Shown here piece after piece: positions 10,502 to 22,033 of a stretch of 64,000 nt of DNA; positions within the stretch are counted from its first letter, which is position 1, and each line of letters starts with the position of its first letter. Below the pieces are notes generated by a model. It worked only from the letters and a program-made list of their open reading frames with translations. It was not told the origin of the DNA and searched no databases. The stretch is from Mixophyes australis (lineage: Eukaryota; Chordata; Amphibia; Anura; Limnodynastidae): positions 370,087,124 to 370,151,123 of the forward strand of contig JAVHZZ010000002.1 in NCBI GenBank assembly GCA_036250195.1, in the 5' to 3' direction. The position numbers were made by a program, and so were the translations under genes.

Positions 10502-12589
10502 CCGAGGAGAGGTGGATTCTAGTAAGTACAAATAGACTAAACCGGGCAAGCGTACTTCTTGTCTTTCGCAAAATACACCTAATATAAAGCCAGGATAAAC
10601 TAGTATATAACACTGAGAGAAGAATGGGAAGCGATTCAGAGCAAAGTATCTTCTCTGCCGACTGGTAAGAAGCAGCTGAATGATTAATACATTCAGGCTG
10701 TGGGATCAATAATATTTTACTATATTTGTCTCCAGTGTGCTCTGAACTTTGTTGTTTTATAAGGTTGAAAATGAGGTTTTATTTGGCATGGTGTCTTCTC
10801 GCTACAGAGCTACAGATTGCTCAGCTTTAAAATATACTGATTTATCTTCTTTAATATTGTTGCTCCAGAACATTCTTAATTCTTATTTAAAGGGCAGAAC
10901 ATAACTGTGTTCATCATTCTTGGCATTCATGGGATGATGTCTAGGATACTTGTAACAATTTTTAAACTGTATTGTTTTTGCTGGGGATAAAATATAAATA
11001 TAGGCTATTACATTCGGGTTACAGTAAGGATGAATGAGAGGTGAGGAACTAAAAATTTAAGGATCTTATCTAACTCCAGTTCAATAAACATAGATCATTA
11101 TAATTGGTGCACAGATAAATGATGTAGTTACATGCAAAAGTGAGTTAGTTGGAATACAACATTTACTAAATATGTGAACTTGAATCTGTTTTTACTCTTA
11201 CTTATTTTTGTAACTGTGATATTTTTACATTTAAAGGGTAACTCCAGGTAAAATGTAATTTTTAGGATCTATCCTCTTCCAGTAACAGAAACATTGGGGT
11301 TCTATCCATTGTAGGTAAAATGCATTTAAACCCAATAGTCATTCCTGCCTCTTAACACTTTATACTCAACAGCTTTCCCACACACTAATCTTACCACTGA
11401 CTCTACATCATAATAGATAACCTTCCAAATTGTATCAGAACAATAACCCTTTTCAAAGCCTATTCCTGTGATCATAGTATAATATAGACCCCATTGCTAG
11501 GTGGCTAGTGCACAATGTGGTGACAGTTACCTGGTGGCCTGTATACCATGCCTGGTAGATACTGAACTATAAACTAACCATTGACTGGTGTTCAATATAA
11601 AGCCCAGTTCCTGGTGACCAATTGTGCAATACAGAATCCAGAAGGCCAAGTATCTCCCCTCTATCTGTCATTGAAATAGAAATTTAAAGCAGCAATGTCA
11701 GGTTAAGCGTTTAAACACTTAACCTTAGGGGTCCCCACATTGCCGCTTTAAATTTCTATTAACAGACGTCGCAATAACATAAAGCTGCAGGGCCGAAGAC
11801 TTGTCCAATCGTAATAACTACTTGTCAGCATTGTGATCCAGTCGGAGATCTCCATCGTCGGCTTCAAGGTAAGTCTGTTTCTTTTGACATCGGTTTTACC
11901 TTAAATCGGATTTTACTTGTAGGACTTCTTCATGTCGGATTGGTGGCAGTCGTGAAAACGATTACCACCGAAACAAACTAATGTGACAATTCAATGTGAC
12001 TTCTGGCTGACCAAATGTCCTACCAGCTTTTAAAAGTTAGGTGTAAGGCTGGAACAGGCACAATGTATATCTGCAAAGAGAGACTTCCATCCATCATCCA
12101 ATTGTGCTTGCTGTTTTTAATGTGCACCATGATGATAGAGAAAGTCTGTTAAGATGTGTATGTGCATCCATTAATAGACAACAACTCCTTCCAAAGAATA
12201 AGATCAAGTTCAGTCCTAGTAACAACTGAGGCTAGCGGATCATAAAGCAGGAAGGAGCTGGGAGCTGAAGTATCAGAGGGCCACCTGTTGTTCATTACTG
12301 GTGCAGCATTACAGCTACATTGATGATAAACGCAGCAATATACCAACAGGTACCTGTAGTAATACCCAGAACACTTGTGGACACCAATACTTAACTAAAA
12401 GCAGAGCTGTAACTAGAAATGTTAGCTCGTGGAGCAAGAAAGAAATGTAGCGTATCTCAAACATATATTACGTTAATTTGGTAAAAATTAATTCCCTGCA
12501 TCCCCCTTCGTATTTGCGCGCTGGGTGGCTGCATAGCACATGACAAATATAGGACGTTTTTTTTCTCTGATTTCTATATGGTATCACAG
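10502..12589. other. Intronic DNA, no gene seen
   Basis: AT-rich sequence without recognisable exons. It contains a small palindrome at 11675-11760, annotated separately. Nothing else was identified. Confidence 0.5.
11675..11760. repeat. Palindromic repeat, 24-bp arms
   Basis: aatagaaatttaaagcagca at the left pairs with its near-complement ending tttaaatttctatt at the right, around a short centre with ggttaagcg/cttaacc. It is probably a small MITE or the core of one. No target duplication was determined. Confidence 0.55.
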
Positions 12590-14048
12590 AGTCTTGGGTG
12601 TCAGAGTCTCCTACCTGGCTGACCGATCCTTCTCTGTCACCACCTCTGGGTCTCTCTCCACCCCTTCTACCCTTTCAGTCGGGGTCCCACAGGGCTCTGT
12701 CCTTGGACCCTTACTCTTCTCTCTATACACCTCTTCCCTGGGTGAAATCATCAGCTCCTATGGCCTTAAGTACCACCTTTATGCTGATAACACTCAACTC
12801 TATCTCTCCTCTCCTGATCTCTCTCCCTCCCTCCTCTCTAGGGTGTCCACCTGCCTCTCTGCCATCTCCTCCTGGATGTCCTCTCGATTCCTCAAACTCA
12901 ACCTCGCCAAAACCGAACTCATTGTCTTTCCTCCCCCTCATACTTCCTCCCCCTCTGACCTCTCTATCACTGTCGACAACACCTCTATCTCCCTTGTCCC
13001 CCAACTTCGCTGCCTCGGGGTCATCCTTGACTCCTCTCTCTCCTTTGCCCCTCACATTCTCTCTCTTGCTAAATCTTGCCGCTTCCAGCTGCGTAACATC
13101 GCACGCATCCGGCCCTTCCTCTCCCAAGATGCCACCAAATGTCTTATTCACTCTCTGATCATCTCCCGCTCGGACTACTGCAACCTTCTCCTTACTGGCC
13201 TCCCCCACTCTCATCTCGCTCCCCTTCATTCTGTTCTTAATGCAGCCGCTAGGCTTATCTTCCTTTCTCGCCGCTCCTCTTCTGTCTCCCCCCTCTACCA
13301 AGCCCTTCACTGGCTCCCCTTTCCCTACAGAATCCTGTTCAAGCTCCTCACTCTCACATACAAGGCTCTCGCCAACTCCACTGCTCCCTACATCTCCAAC
13401 CTCATCTCTATTTACGCTCCATCCCGCCCTCTCCGATCTGCCAACGACCGTCGCCTCTCCTCCCCTCTAATTACCTCCTCACACGCGCGAATCCAAGACT
13501 TCTCCCGCACTGCCCCCCTCCACTGGAACAAGCTCCCTCCCTCCATCAGAACATCCCCTACTCTGTCCAGTTTCAAACGGGCTCTAAAAACCCACCTCTT
13601 TCTCAAAGCCTTCCAGTCTCCCACTTAACTTCCTACCTTTTCTGCCTCCCTCCCCTCTTCCCCCTCCCCTGAATCTGCCTCCGTTCCCCCTTCTCTCCCT
13701 CTCACCCCGTGTCTCTCTGTCTGTCTACCCCTCCCCTTAAATTGTACGCTCCCTTGAGCAGGGCCATCTCTCCTCCTGTTTCCTGCACCTTTAACTCTGC
13801 TCTCCAGCTACCTTTCCCCCCACCCCTCTGGGGGTCTCCCCGTCATCCGCGCCCTTCCTCTTGGGCTCCGGCGCCTGCCGGTCTTCCCTCCCCCCTCTCT
13901 CTAGCTGTGCTCTGAGCTTACTAAGTTACTGTGCTTATTGTTTACTGTATTTTGCCGTCCCACCTTGTACTGTACTTGTTTGTCCCTGTACGGCGCTACG
14001 GACACTGAGTGGCGCCTTATAAATAAAAATTAATAATAATAATAATAA
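12590..14048 (+). mobile_element. 5'-truncated CR1/L2-type LINE with (TAA)n tail
   Basis: A retroposon fragment contains the second half of a reverse-transcriptase frame, a C-rich 3' UTR and a terminal block ctgtacggcgctacgg..ggcgccttataaataaaa followed by TAA repeats. 5' truncation and a simple-repeat tail are typical of CR1/L2-group LINEs, which prime on their own 3' end. The SINE tails elsewhere in the window match this 3' block. The upstream limit is where RT homology starts. Confidence 0.8.
12594..13628 (+). pseudogene. LINE reverse transcriptase C-terminal part
   Basis: An uninterrupted frame of about 345 relevant codons. RT motifs in order are [16 protein letters not shown] (palm motif B), [11 protein letters not shown] (motif C), [15 protein letters not shown] (after the palm) and [11 protein letters not shown], followed by the conserved C-terminal [16 protein letters not shown] and [13 protein letters not shown] segments. 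The catalytic YADD box reads YADN, so the second aspartate is lost. The endonuclease and N-terminal RT are missing. The open frame suggests a fairly recent insertion. Other long frames over the same bases are shadows of its C-rich composition. Confidence 0.82.
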
Positions 14049-15029
14049 TTGGGTGGAATGTTAAAAGGTAACAGCAAATTTTCAATTACACTAGCAATGT
14101 GTCAAATCAAGTAACAATATCACTCTGCTCTAAAGTACAAGACTTTTTTTTTTATCGCTGCCACAAATTTTTCAGTTGCAAAGTACATGTTGTCTTAGTT
14201 TCCTGGCAGATTTATATTTGAAATTAATACATGGTGAAGTGCAGAAATGCACAATTTGAAACATGTAGCTATTGGTTGTGGAAAGCAGTCTTTCTCTAAA
14301 TCCCCATATCCACAATATTATAAAACATTAATGTATTTCAAGCAATGTGCATCTAAGAAGTGTGGTGTTTTTTAGTAGGGTAGTGGCATTGGGCATCAAA
14401 ACCTAAGGTCTCCAATGGTTGCTCCATCTCCTATTATTTTGCAATAGTCTACTAATCTCCCAGGTATATCATTACCAAGCTGCAAGCTTAGTGCTGTGCT
14501 AACTTTTGCATATACAGTATGTAATTTTGCCAAGCATGCCTGGATTTGTGGAATTTGTTTAATTTAAAAAATAACCTATATACTGCAAATGTATTATGTT
14601 TACCCCTAAATTTATACTAGTTTTGGTGTTGCCATGTTTAGTAACATTGTGCTTTCCTCTCATGTTTCCAAATTTCAACTGTATTTCCATTCAGCCCCTT
14701 CATGTCCAAGTAAGTTCTTAAATGTAAATGTATCAAGGTCCGATTTTTTCAGCGTGTTAAAATCGTGGCAAATCGCGGGTGATCACCCGTGATTTTAGTC
14801 CAAAATTTCTCAAATGTATTAAGCTGCGATTTCTACCCTGATCTTCAATATCGCTGGTCATTTCTGGCGCTTTGCTGCAATGTAAAACACTCCCGTGTTT
14901 AGCTAACTCTCCTGTGTTGTCCTTATCTAGCAGCAAGATTAGTAAACTGTCCTCTCTATACAGCCGGAGGTCCTGGCACCTGTCAAAACTGTTAAAAATA
15001 GATCAAAGTTATAAAAAAAAAAAGAAAAA
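14049..15029. other. Intronic DNA, no gene seen
   Basis: AT-rich sequence with no exon. A stretch near 14740-14860 has MITE-like features (tcaaggtccgattttttc, atcgcgggtgatcacccgtgat) but no bounded element could be defined. Confidence 0.4.
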
Positions 15030-15056
15030 AGCATGGAGTCCCACCTCTATTCACTA

Positions 15057-16141
15057 TTAGACCTAGTGCTGCCAGCCTACTGCTGGTTACGTGAAAAACG
15101 GGGAAAAATTTTGCGTGGGGTCCCCCCCCCCGATTTTCACATAACCAGCACTAGGCAAACCAGCCGGGGTGGGTGGCACTATAGCAGGGGGACCCGCGGC
15201 AGGGGTCCCCCTGCCTTAATGTCCACGAACCCCAGGCTTTTCAGCGCTGGGCTGGATTTCCTAGGGAGTGGGGTCTGCCAAAAAAATGAGCGGGCCCCCC
15301 CTGTAGAGACAACCAGCCCAGTGCTGAAAGCACTAGGGCTCTTCTGACAGCCCTGGGCAGTGAGAGTAGGGTAATAAACGGCGATATAAGTGTAAAAAAA
15401 TATACATACGCCATTATGTTTTGTGGAACTACAAGTCCCAGCCAGCCAGGGTGCCATAAACAGTGTGGGCCTGTTGATACTTGTATAATACAAGCACTAG
15501 CATACCCATGTTGGCACTTGGAGAACCACAAGTGCCAACATGCCCTGACACCCACGGCTGGCTGGGACCTGTAGGTCCACAAATGAAAATGTTAAATAAA
15601 CCACCACACCCTCATTATAACCACAAACATTTAATACAAATAATTAAACCCCAATAAAGACACTAAACGCCCTCTTTATACCACATATGTTTATTAAATA
15701 TAATAAATCCCCATATACTCACCACTGATGTTTTCATCTGTTGTCAGCAGCTTTTAATCTTAAAATGGCTGTAAACCAAGTTCCAAAGAAATTTGTATCC
15801 AATAGTCCGGCTTGAACAAGACCAAAATACATTTTTAATTCCCAAAGTCTGGCTTGAAATGTCCAAAAAATATTTGTATCCAAAAGTCCTGCTTGTAATG
15901 TCTTCTCTTCTTGGGCAAAAAGCCCCCTTGTTGATTGAAGTCTTCATTTCTTCTTAGCCAGGAGGGCCCCCTTGTTCCTTGAAGTCTTTTTATCTTCAGC
16001 CAGGAGGGCCCCGGATTTGTAATATCCACTCCGGAACATGCTTGCTTAAAAAAAATAAAAAAAGAGGAGAGCCGCCGCAAACAGCTTCTACAGTGTAGAA
16101 GTTCCGATATGCAATGAACTTAGTTCATTGCGCTAGGTCTA
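15057..16141. mobile_element. Unclassified interspersed element, about 1.08 kb
   Basis: The termini are approximate and based on an inverted pair, tagacctagtgc near 15059 and gcgctaggtcta near 16130. The interior has ggtccccccccc, cagcccagtgctgaaagcac and ggaactacaagtcccagcca blocks, and a diverged relative lies at 37890-38310. Near the right end are two perfect small palindromes (cttctacagtgtagaag and gcaatgaacttagttcattgc). It has no coding capacity. Confidence 0.4.
15740..16035. repeat. Degenerate tandem repeat, about 55-60 bp
   Basis: Repeated tttgtatccaaaagtcctgc / gcttgaaatgtcc / gaagtctt units and two agccaggagggccc blocks give a repeat-like minus-strand frame. It is read as a minisatellite within the 15-16 kb element, not a gene. 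Confidence 0.55.
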
Positions 16142-16319
16142 TTTATAGTATTAGGGGTTTCCCATCATGGTATCTCTAAGGTCAGCCAAGGCACCGCTCA
16201 CTACCGAACCAACCGGATGTAATGGTGGTGAGTAAAACGTGTTCAATACCACTATCAAGTAACAAACTGTTATAAAGCTGTCAGTTGCAGTCTGGGTACA
16301 GACAGATTCTCAGGCGTAA

Positions 16320-16910
16320 CAGAAACTACAAAGAGAATGCAATAGAGAGAGCAAGAAATTGTTGTTTCTGAATCCTTGCATAATTTGCAAAAGTCATATG
16401 AGGAAAGAAGAAAAGAAGTGGAAGCTCTTCAAGAAACTGCAAAGAGATTGCAGCAGAGAGAGCAAGAAATTGTTGTTTCTGAAACCTTGAAAGATGAATG
16501 CATGAATTGCAAAAGCCACAAGAGGAAAGGGAAAAAAGAAGTGAGAACTCTTAAAGACACTGCAAATGACAAACAATAACTTTTCATGGTTCAGCAAGAG
16601 ATGCACACACTAATAGAGTATGTAAAGGAACTGGTTGAGTCTAAGTTAGAGTGACTTTATCTGGCTGGAAAGCATAAAGAGCTTGAACATTTACTCCATA
16701 AGGGAAAAACTCTTTAGTCTAGATTGATGAGGAACGTGAACGAGCTGAAGCAGAGGCTCTCAATAAAGAGGTCAAAGCAATGGCCTTGGCATCCACTCTG
16801 AAAGATGCATTGGAAACTAACATGGAGTTAGAAAAGCTAAATAATCAGCTGAACGATATGATAAGGGACTTAACAGACACTAAAGATGAGAGCGTCCAAA
16901 TGTGTAAACC
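16320..16910 (+). pseudogene. Retrotransposon gag-like coiled-coil remnant (left part)
   Basis: The frames read as long Glu/Lys/Gln-rich helix (for example EERRKEVEALQETAKRLQQR, then DEERERAEAEALNKEVKA), with stop codons and frame changes between segments. A heptad-rich N-terminal Gag is common in frog gypsy-like elements. The final open segment runs into the 5' edge of the insertion at 16911 and resumes in the same frame at 18783. It is broken and cannot make a full protein. Confidence 0.55.
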
Positions 16911-17125
16911 TGTCACGGGCACTAGGAGTCTTTACCCAGGGATCACCAGGTGATAGGCTTACCAGAGCAGTATAGATGGTAATATGGTACTCTGGTAGCA
17001 GGGTGATCACGGAACAGGAAATAGCAGATGATGGAGATGCTCAGGAAAGTCTATGACTAGCAGCACTGGTAATATGGATGTAGTAATACACGAGGAACTG
17101 TATGGACAAAGGGCACGTGAAGGTA

Positions 17126-17392
17126 GTCAGTGGTCTGCGGTAGCAAGTTGTACCACTGCTATAGTGAGGAGGAATGTCCAACAGAAACGAGGAGGTGATG
17201 AGAGTCAGCGGTCTGCGGATAGCAAGTTGTACTGCTGTCTGAGTGAAGGAATGGAATCCAAGTGGAGGTATCCGGGGAGTCAGTGGTCTGCGTTAGCAAG
17301 TTGTACCACTGCTATGTGAAAGGATACTGGAACAGATGACACAGGAAACAGGGATCAGTGGTCTGCCTCTAGCAAGTTGTACCACTGAATAT
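17126..17392. repeat. Tandem repeat, about 75 bp, four units
   Basis: Units begin gtcagtggtctgcggtagca followed by agttgtaccactgc, at about 17126, 17203, 17278 and 17353. Divergence is moderate. The array lies inside the solo-LTR-like insertion. Confidence 0.75.
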
Positions 17393-17869
17393 ATATGTGA
17401 GGAGGAGCACGGGGAGAGACTGCAATACAGGGGATACACGGGCACCTTAAACTTGATCCACAATAACATGCACAATATATTAATGACTGAACAGCACTGC
17501 AATAATAGAAAGTCACTTGAGGTAATCCGGCACAAGATAACACAGTCAATGATGGCAATAGTCTCAGCGGATAGCAAACTCCAGAGGAGAACAAACACAG
17601 TCCAGCAAGATATGCAATACACCAGCACAGTCAATGAGAAGTATGCATACCGTGGTTCAGAAGCAGGCTGTCAGACAGGAGTGCAGAGATACCTGAACGG
17701 CTGGAGGCCGGCAGGATGCGAAGTCCCTGGAGGGGTGAAGCGGTAATCAAGTAGGTGCAGCGCACAGGTAGGTAGACCAGCAGGGGAACAAATACTCAGG
17801 AAGCAGTAGTATGTAGAACTGGACTCCTGGAGGACCCTGAAGAGTAGCGATGGTCTAGATGAGATGAAA

Positions 17870-18450
17870 GTAGAGAAGCGCAGATCCGATGCAAACTGGC
17901 GAGTAGAGACCAGCGGGAACACGGGGAAGCACGGAGAGCGGATCAGCTGTTGTAGGACGAGTAGAACTGAGGAGTAGCAGCAGCAGGACTCTGCAGATAC
18001 ACGGAGGTAGCCGATAGCAACCAGCAGGTGCAGCAACGATGAAACACGGGAGAGCAGAGCTGAGCTGGAACTGTTGAGCACGGAGAGTAGCGGATAGGAA
18101 TCAGTTGTAGCAGTCTCGAGGAAACACGGGAGAGATGAGATGAGCTGAAGACTGAAGCGCACGGAGGCAGCGGATAGGAATCAGCCAAACAGTCACGATG
18201 AAACACAGGCGAGTTGAAGTAGATTGAAGACTGTAGTGCACGGAGGCAGCGGATAGGAATCAGCTAACAGTCACGATGATACACAGGTGAGTTGAAGTAG
18301 ATTGAAGACTGTAGTGCACGGAGGCAGCGGATAGGAATCAGCTAACAGTCACGATGATATATAGCAGAGTTGAAGTGGCTTGAAGACTGTAGTGCACGGA
18401 GGCAGCGGATAGGAATCAGCTAACAGTCACGATGATACACAGGAGGTTGA
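17870..18450. repeat. Tandem repeat, 78-80 bp, about six to seven units
   Basis: The marker cacggaggcagcggatagga recurs near 17999, 18079, 18159, 18239, 18317 and 18395, giving steps of 80, 80, 80, 78 and 78 bp. The last three units are nearly identical, the first ones diverged, so the array grew toward the right. Confidence 0.85.
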
Positions 18451-18451
18451 A

Positions 18452-18528
18452 GTGGTGTGGAAACCACAGGAGTAGAAGTGGTCTGGAAACCACAGGGGTA
18501 GAAGTGGTTAGGAAACCACAGGAATCAG
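18452..18528. repeat. Tandem repeat, 26 bp, three units
   Basis: Units are gtggtgtggaaaccacagg plus a short linker, immediately after the 79-bp array. Each unit carries a small internal palindrome (gtggt..accac). Confidence 0.8.
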
Positions 18529-18782
18529 CAGCGCTGAATACACGAGGAAACACAGGAACACCTTCAGAGGCTCATGGGGAATGAGACTCCAAGATCAGGC
18601 AACGTGGTATTGACCACAGGTGCTTAATATAGGGAGTGTTGCCTGATCTGCCAATTAGGTTAAAGGGACAGGTACTGAAGTGTTTGAAAGGGCTGCGTAT
18701 GCGCAGACCCTCAGGATGGAGGACGGCCACGGTTCCTAAATGTACGGGAAGAAGCACTCACAGTCCGGTGAGTGACAAAACC

Positions 18783-18950
18783 CCAATTCCAAGTTCTCAA
18801 AGAGAACACTGCTGCAAGTTGTGGTCCAGCTTTAAAGGTGTCTGGCTGGGGGTGTTTCAAGTGCGGAGAACTTTGTCACTTTAAAACACTAGAGTCCAAA
18901 ATCCTATGGACTGTTCACTTGCCCAGGCTGAACCTGTCTTTCTAAGTTAT
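18783..18950 (+). pseudogene. Gag-like remnant, right part with degenerate zinc knuckle
   Basis: The frame entering from before the insertion continues here for about 55 codons to a stop. It includes CFKCGELCHF, which fits the first three ligands of a CCHC zinc knuckle (C-x2-C-x4-H), but the final Cys is absent and the usual Gly is Cys. A CCHC knuckle near the end of Gag is standard in LTR elements. The copy is decayed. Confidence 0.5.
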
Positions 18951-19286
18951 TGTTCCTGAAGGACTTGTTCTGTAAATCAGAAAACCAGTCCCACTGTTAC
19001 AGTACACCCACAGTTGAAAAAGGCTCATAAACGTCCTTTTTCAGAAATTGGAGGCCATGAGTTCAGAGAGAAAGAAGAAAAGGTTTTTCAAAATAGTGTT
19101 CTCAGGTGTCAACAAGTTAAAGTCCCCATTTGTGCGCTGGTAGGAGTGGCTGTGAGGAAACTTAAAATGACAATAGAGCCTTCCTTGTCTCGGCCCTTAA
19201 AACATCAGGTGAACAAAATAATATGCCACAATATGAATGTCTTTGCTTTCATTGCGGACTGAACAGCTTTAAGGGAACCTGAAATT

Positions 19287-19400
19287 GTGTCTTCATTGAG
19301 AGACAACAAACTTGTTTGCATCAGTGATGAGTTTAAACAGTTAGATAAAGTAGAGCATAGACCAGGGGGTCTGCACAAACAAAAAGATGCTCTCTCTTAC
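19287..19400 (+). pseudogene. Possible gypsy-type RNase H remnant
   Basis: The frame contains FKQLDKVEHRPGGLHKQKDA, then LS, resembling the conserved VEHRPGxxHxNADALS end of gypsy-group RNase H. Only this short match supports the call. It lies between the gag remnant and a polypurine tract, in the expected order with a large internal deletion. Confidence 0.4.
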
Positions 19401-19623
19401 AGAAATTCTCTCTCCACGTTGTCTCCATTACCGAGGTTGGTGATGCTAATCGGAGGGGGATGGGACAAAGAGGATTATTTGCCATACCTCTCCTGCATAG
19501 GGATAGGTGAGGTCCCAGGGAGTCTGCAGGTACTAGCTGCAGACAGGGTTAAGTTCTTACAGACTAAGACCCCTAGGTGGAACATACACAGGTGGAGGAC
19601 AGGGTCTAATGAAGTCATTAGAC

Positions 19624-19634
19624 GAAAGGGAGGG
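19624..19634 (+). promoter_or_regulatory. Polypurine tract before a 3' LTR
   Basis: gaaagggaggg stands directly before TGTGTCAGG. LTR retroelements prime plus-strand DNA at such a tract immediately upstream of the 3' LTR. It matches the position expected from the RNase H-like remnant upstream. Confidence 0.5.
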
Positions 19635-20139
19635 TGTGTCAGGATGGACCTCCTATACCACCCTGTCATGTTACTGTGGATCAACAGGGCTTGTCTTGCC
19701 ACCATCCCCTTTCTTTATCCCAACTGCACCCCTCTAAATGCAGTAGGAGGGACTTTGCTGCCACCACTAGGCTCCTACAAAGGCACCTAGAACTGCTTCC
19801 TCTGGGTAACTGTTGCTGCTAATGCACACCCTTGCTGGGCACCTGGGCTGGTACCCCTGACCTCTTCCTTCAGATGAGGGTTGCTGTAGACGGTTCCCCC
19901 TGGCCTATCACACTGGCCAGAGCTGCAAGGTAACAGGTAGAGCGTTGTTATTAGATGCTAGGTCCCAAACTCAGAACAACTTAGTAGCAGATTAGAGTAG
20001 TCTAATCTGTAGATCACAGGAATTACAGCAGGTAAGTAGGCGTCAAAGCAGGATCTTGAAGCAGAGATGTTTTATTAGCTCAAGTAGTCCTTAGGACAGT
20101 TACACTAGTTTGTGGTACTAGTGATCTCCAGAAGTTACA
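19635..20139 (+). mobile_element. Probable 3' LTR of the decayed retrotransposon
   Basis: It begins TGTGTCAGGATGG right after the polypurine tract and may end at agttaca near 20139. The end is a guess, since no 5' LTR copy is in the window to align with. It is unrelated in sequence to the solo-LTR-like insertion at 16911. Confidence 0.35.
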
Positions 20140-21388
20140 GATTGATTGATACAAAACATGGTCAAATAGTGTTTTTTTTATGAAGTTTCTGACTCATTTG
20201 TTGGCAGTGGGTAAACCAGCCCGATTTTCCGACCAGGCACCTAAAAGATTAACATCAGGATGTAATATGTTCTCTAAACTTGGATTTTAAATGCAATTTA
20301 TACTTAATAAAATTTACACCAATCTGTGATTCCCTAAATCACTTGCTGTTTACATTATTTATGTAGGTCGTCTATCTTTTTAACAAGAGAGGATAATGGG
20401 TAACGACTCCCTGCTGTGCATTCAGATTAAGAAAGTGCTGGTCACTCACATGAAAAGATTTAATTAGCATGGTATCCTTTCTTCAGACAGTTGCAGAAAC
20501 AATTTTCCTCGAAAATCTTATAATAAATCAATACAGGACCAATACGAAAATAAATACATTTACACTCCCAGCGCCCAGCTTAACCTTCACAGTGCTGCGT
20601 GACGATTACTAACCAGCACCACAGCATCCATACATTAAATATACACATCTAAATTAATAAACATTAATACATTTATAACCCTCATGGCACTGAAACAGTC
20701 GTCTGGTGTCATCCTGAAAGTGTGCTGTTTTATTGGTGATGTGAACAATAAAAGCACAGTTTATTCAAGCAAAAAGTTGTTGTGTTTGTCATCTGCCGGG
20801 TGTCAGCATCACACGTTTGTTCCTGTTTTATGGATGCTCTGTTTTCTGCACTGTCCAGGGCTGTAAAACACTGTGGCATCTTACAGAACAGCGACAACAA
20901 TAATTTTTGTTTGATTTATTAATTTAAGTTTTTTTTTTTGTTTTTTTAAGCACGTTAAGGTATTAGTTTTAATGAAGGTGAATGATGGCGGCCCCACTTT
21001 TTCACTGCCCAGGATCCCTTGCTTTTATTTCTTAGAAAAAACATATTAAGATGGAACAAACTGACTCCCAATTAAATGTAACACATTCTGAAGGGACACT
21101 GGGATGGTCTGATCAGCAGAGAGTTATAATACAGACACACTTAAGAGAGATGAAAGCAGTACATGGATGAACTTCAGAGTGATGAAAGGGTACAAGCAGA
21201 TGAAGTGAAGGGATGTGAATCTACACTAAAGATAATTAAGTTCTCATTTAACATCAACACATACACTGATTTGGATCAATCAGCATCTCTAGATTTCTAT
21301 AAATAAGCATGAGCAGAGGTCTGTTTCTCAGCACGCACAGGAGAAGTTATATAATATGGTGCTGATTTCACTGCTATATAAAGACAAG
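20140..21388. other. Intronic DNA, no gene seen
   Basis: No exon or clear repeat was recognised. Poly-T runs lie near 20930. Nothing else is supported. Confidence 0.45.
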
Positions 21389-21563
21389 GGGGTGTTTTTA
21401 TGAAACTGCGGGTTTGAAAAAATGGAGATGTTGCCAATAGCAACCAATAAGATTCTATATTTCCTTTATTTAGTGCATTCTACAAAATGACAGCTAGAAT
21501 CTCACTGGTTGTTATAGGCAACATCTCCACATTTCCAAACACACAGTTTAGTAAGTATACCCC
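21389..21563 (+). mobile_element. Palindromic MITE family Q copy 2, TSD AAG
   Basis: The ends are GGGGTGTTTTTATGAAACTG and the inverted cacagtttagtaagtatacccc, with the same centre as the 6539 copy (gcattctacaaaatgacagc). The flanks AAG (21386-21388) and AAG (21564-21566) match. Confidence 0.8.
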
Positions 21564-22033
21564 AAGGTTTGAATAGCTCAGAGATCTGTAGAGCCTGGTG
21601 GCACTGATGGCAAGATTGCAGGGATGGTCGACAGGGCTACTGGTGATGTTAGGGCTAGCATTTAGAATAAGAGATATAATTAAGCAGTAGAAATAGTTTA
21701 ATCAGGAGCTCAACGTATATTAGGAACACCTGGGTTATTGGGTAATAGTGGTAGATGAAACTCCCCTGCTTTGTGCCCCGGATTAGTCATTTAAATCGTG
21801 CGTGGCAAATATTCCATGGCAAAGTGCAAAGAAGTGGTTTCACTACCTGGTTGCAATATCTATTTTTTAATAAAAGAACAGCTATTTGTAAACTTCTTCT
21901 TGCACTTGCTGCTTCTTACTATGGCAGTCATGTCCTCTGTGACGCTGACTCTAATTATTGTATTGAAAAGGACCTAACCCAAAGTTTCCCTATATCATTT
22001 TGCTGCTTTACTATATAGTTCTTTGTGCACTAT

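Larger units (their letters stand above)
16911..18777. mobile_element. Solo-LTR-like insertion, 1.87 kb, TSD AAACC
   Basis: The element starts TGTCACGGGC and ends GAGTGACA (terminal TGTCAC/GTGACA, TG..CA rule). It is flanked by AAACC at 16906-16910 and 18778-18782, a 5-bp duplication typical of LTR retroelements. It contains no long coding region but several tandem arrays. Removing it with one AAACC leaves the surrounding gag-like frame open, which confirms the borders. An alternative is a non-autonomous DNA element with 5-bp duplication; the TG..CA ends favour the LTR reading. Confidence 0.72.

Noticed and set aside
12723..13310. Long minus-strand open frame (195 codons) and the plus-strand 12598-13158 frame
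   Set aside because: Both are low-complexity shadows of the LINE reverse-transcriptase frame, caused by its C/T-rich composition.
17336..17746. 136-codon open frame in the LTR-like element, with a 163-codon minus frame at 17671-18162
   Set aside because: They run through tandem arrays, change with repeat period and show no protein features.
17126..18450. Regularly spaced repeats resembling a CRISPR array
   Set aside because: The whole 75-80 bp unit repeats, with no constant-repeat/unique-spacer pattern, and the host is a vertebrate.
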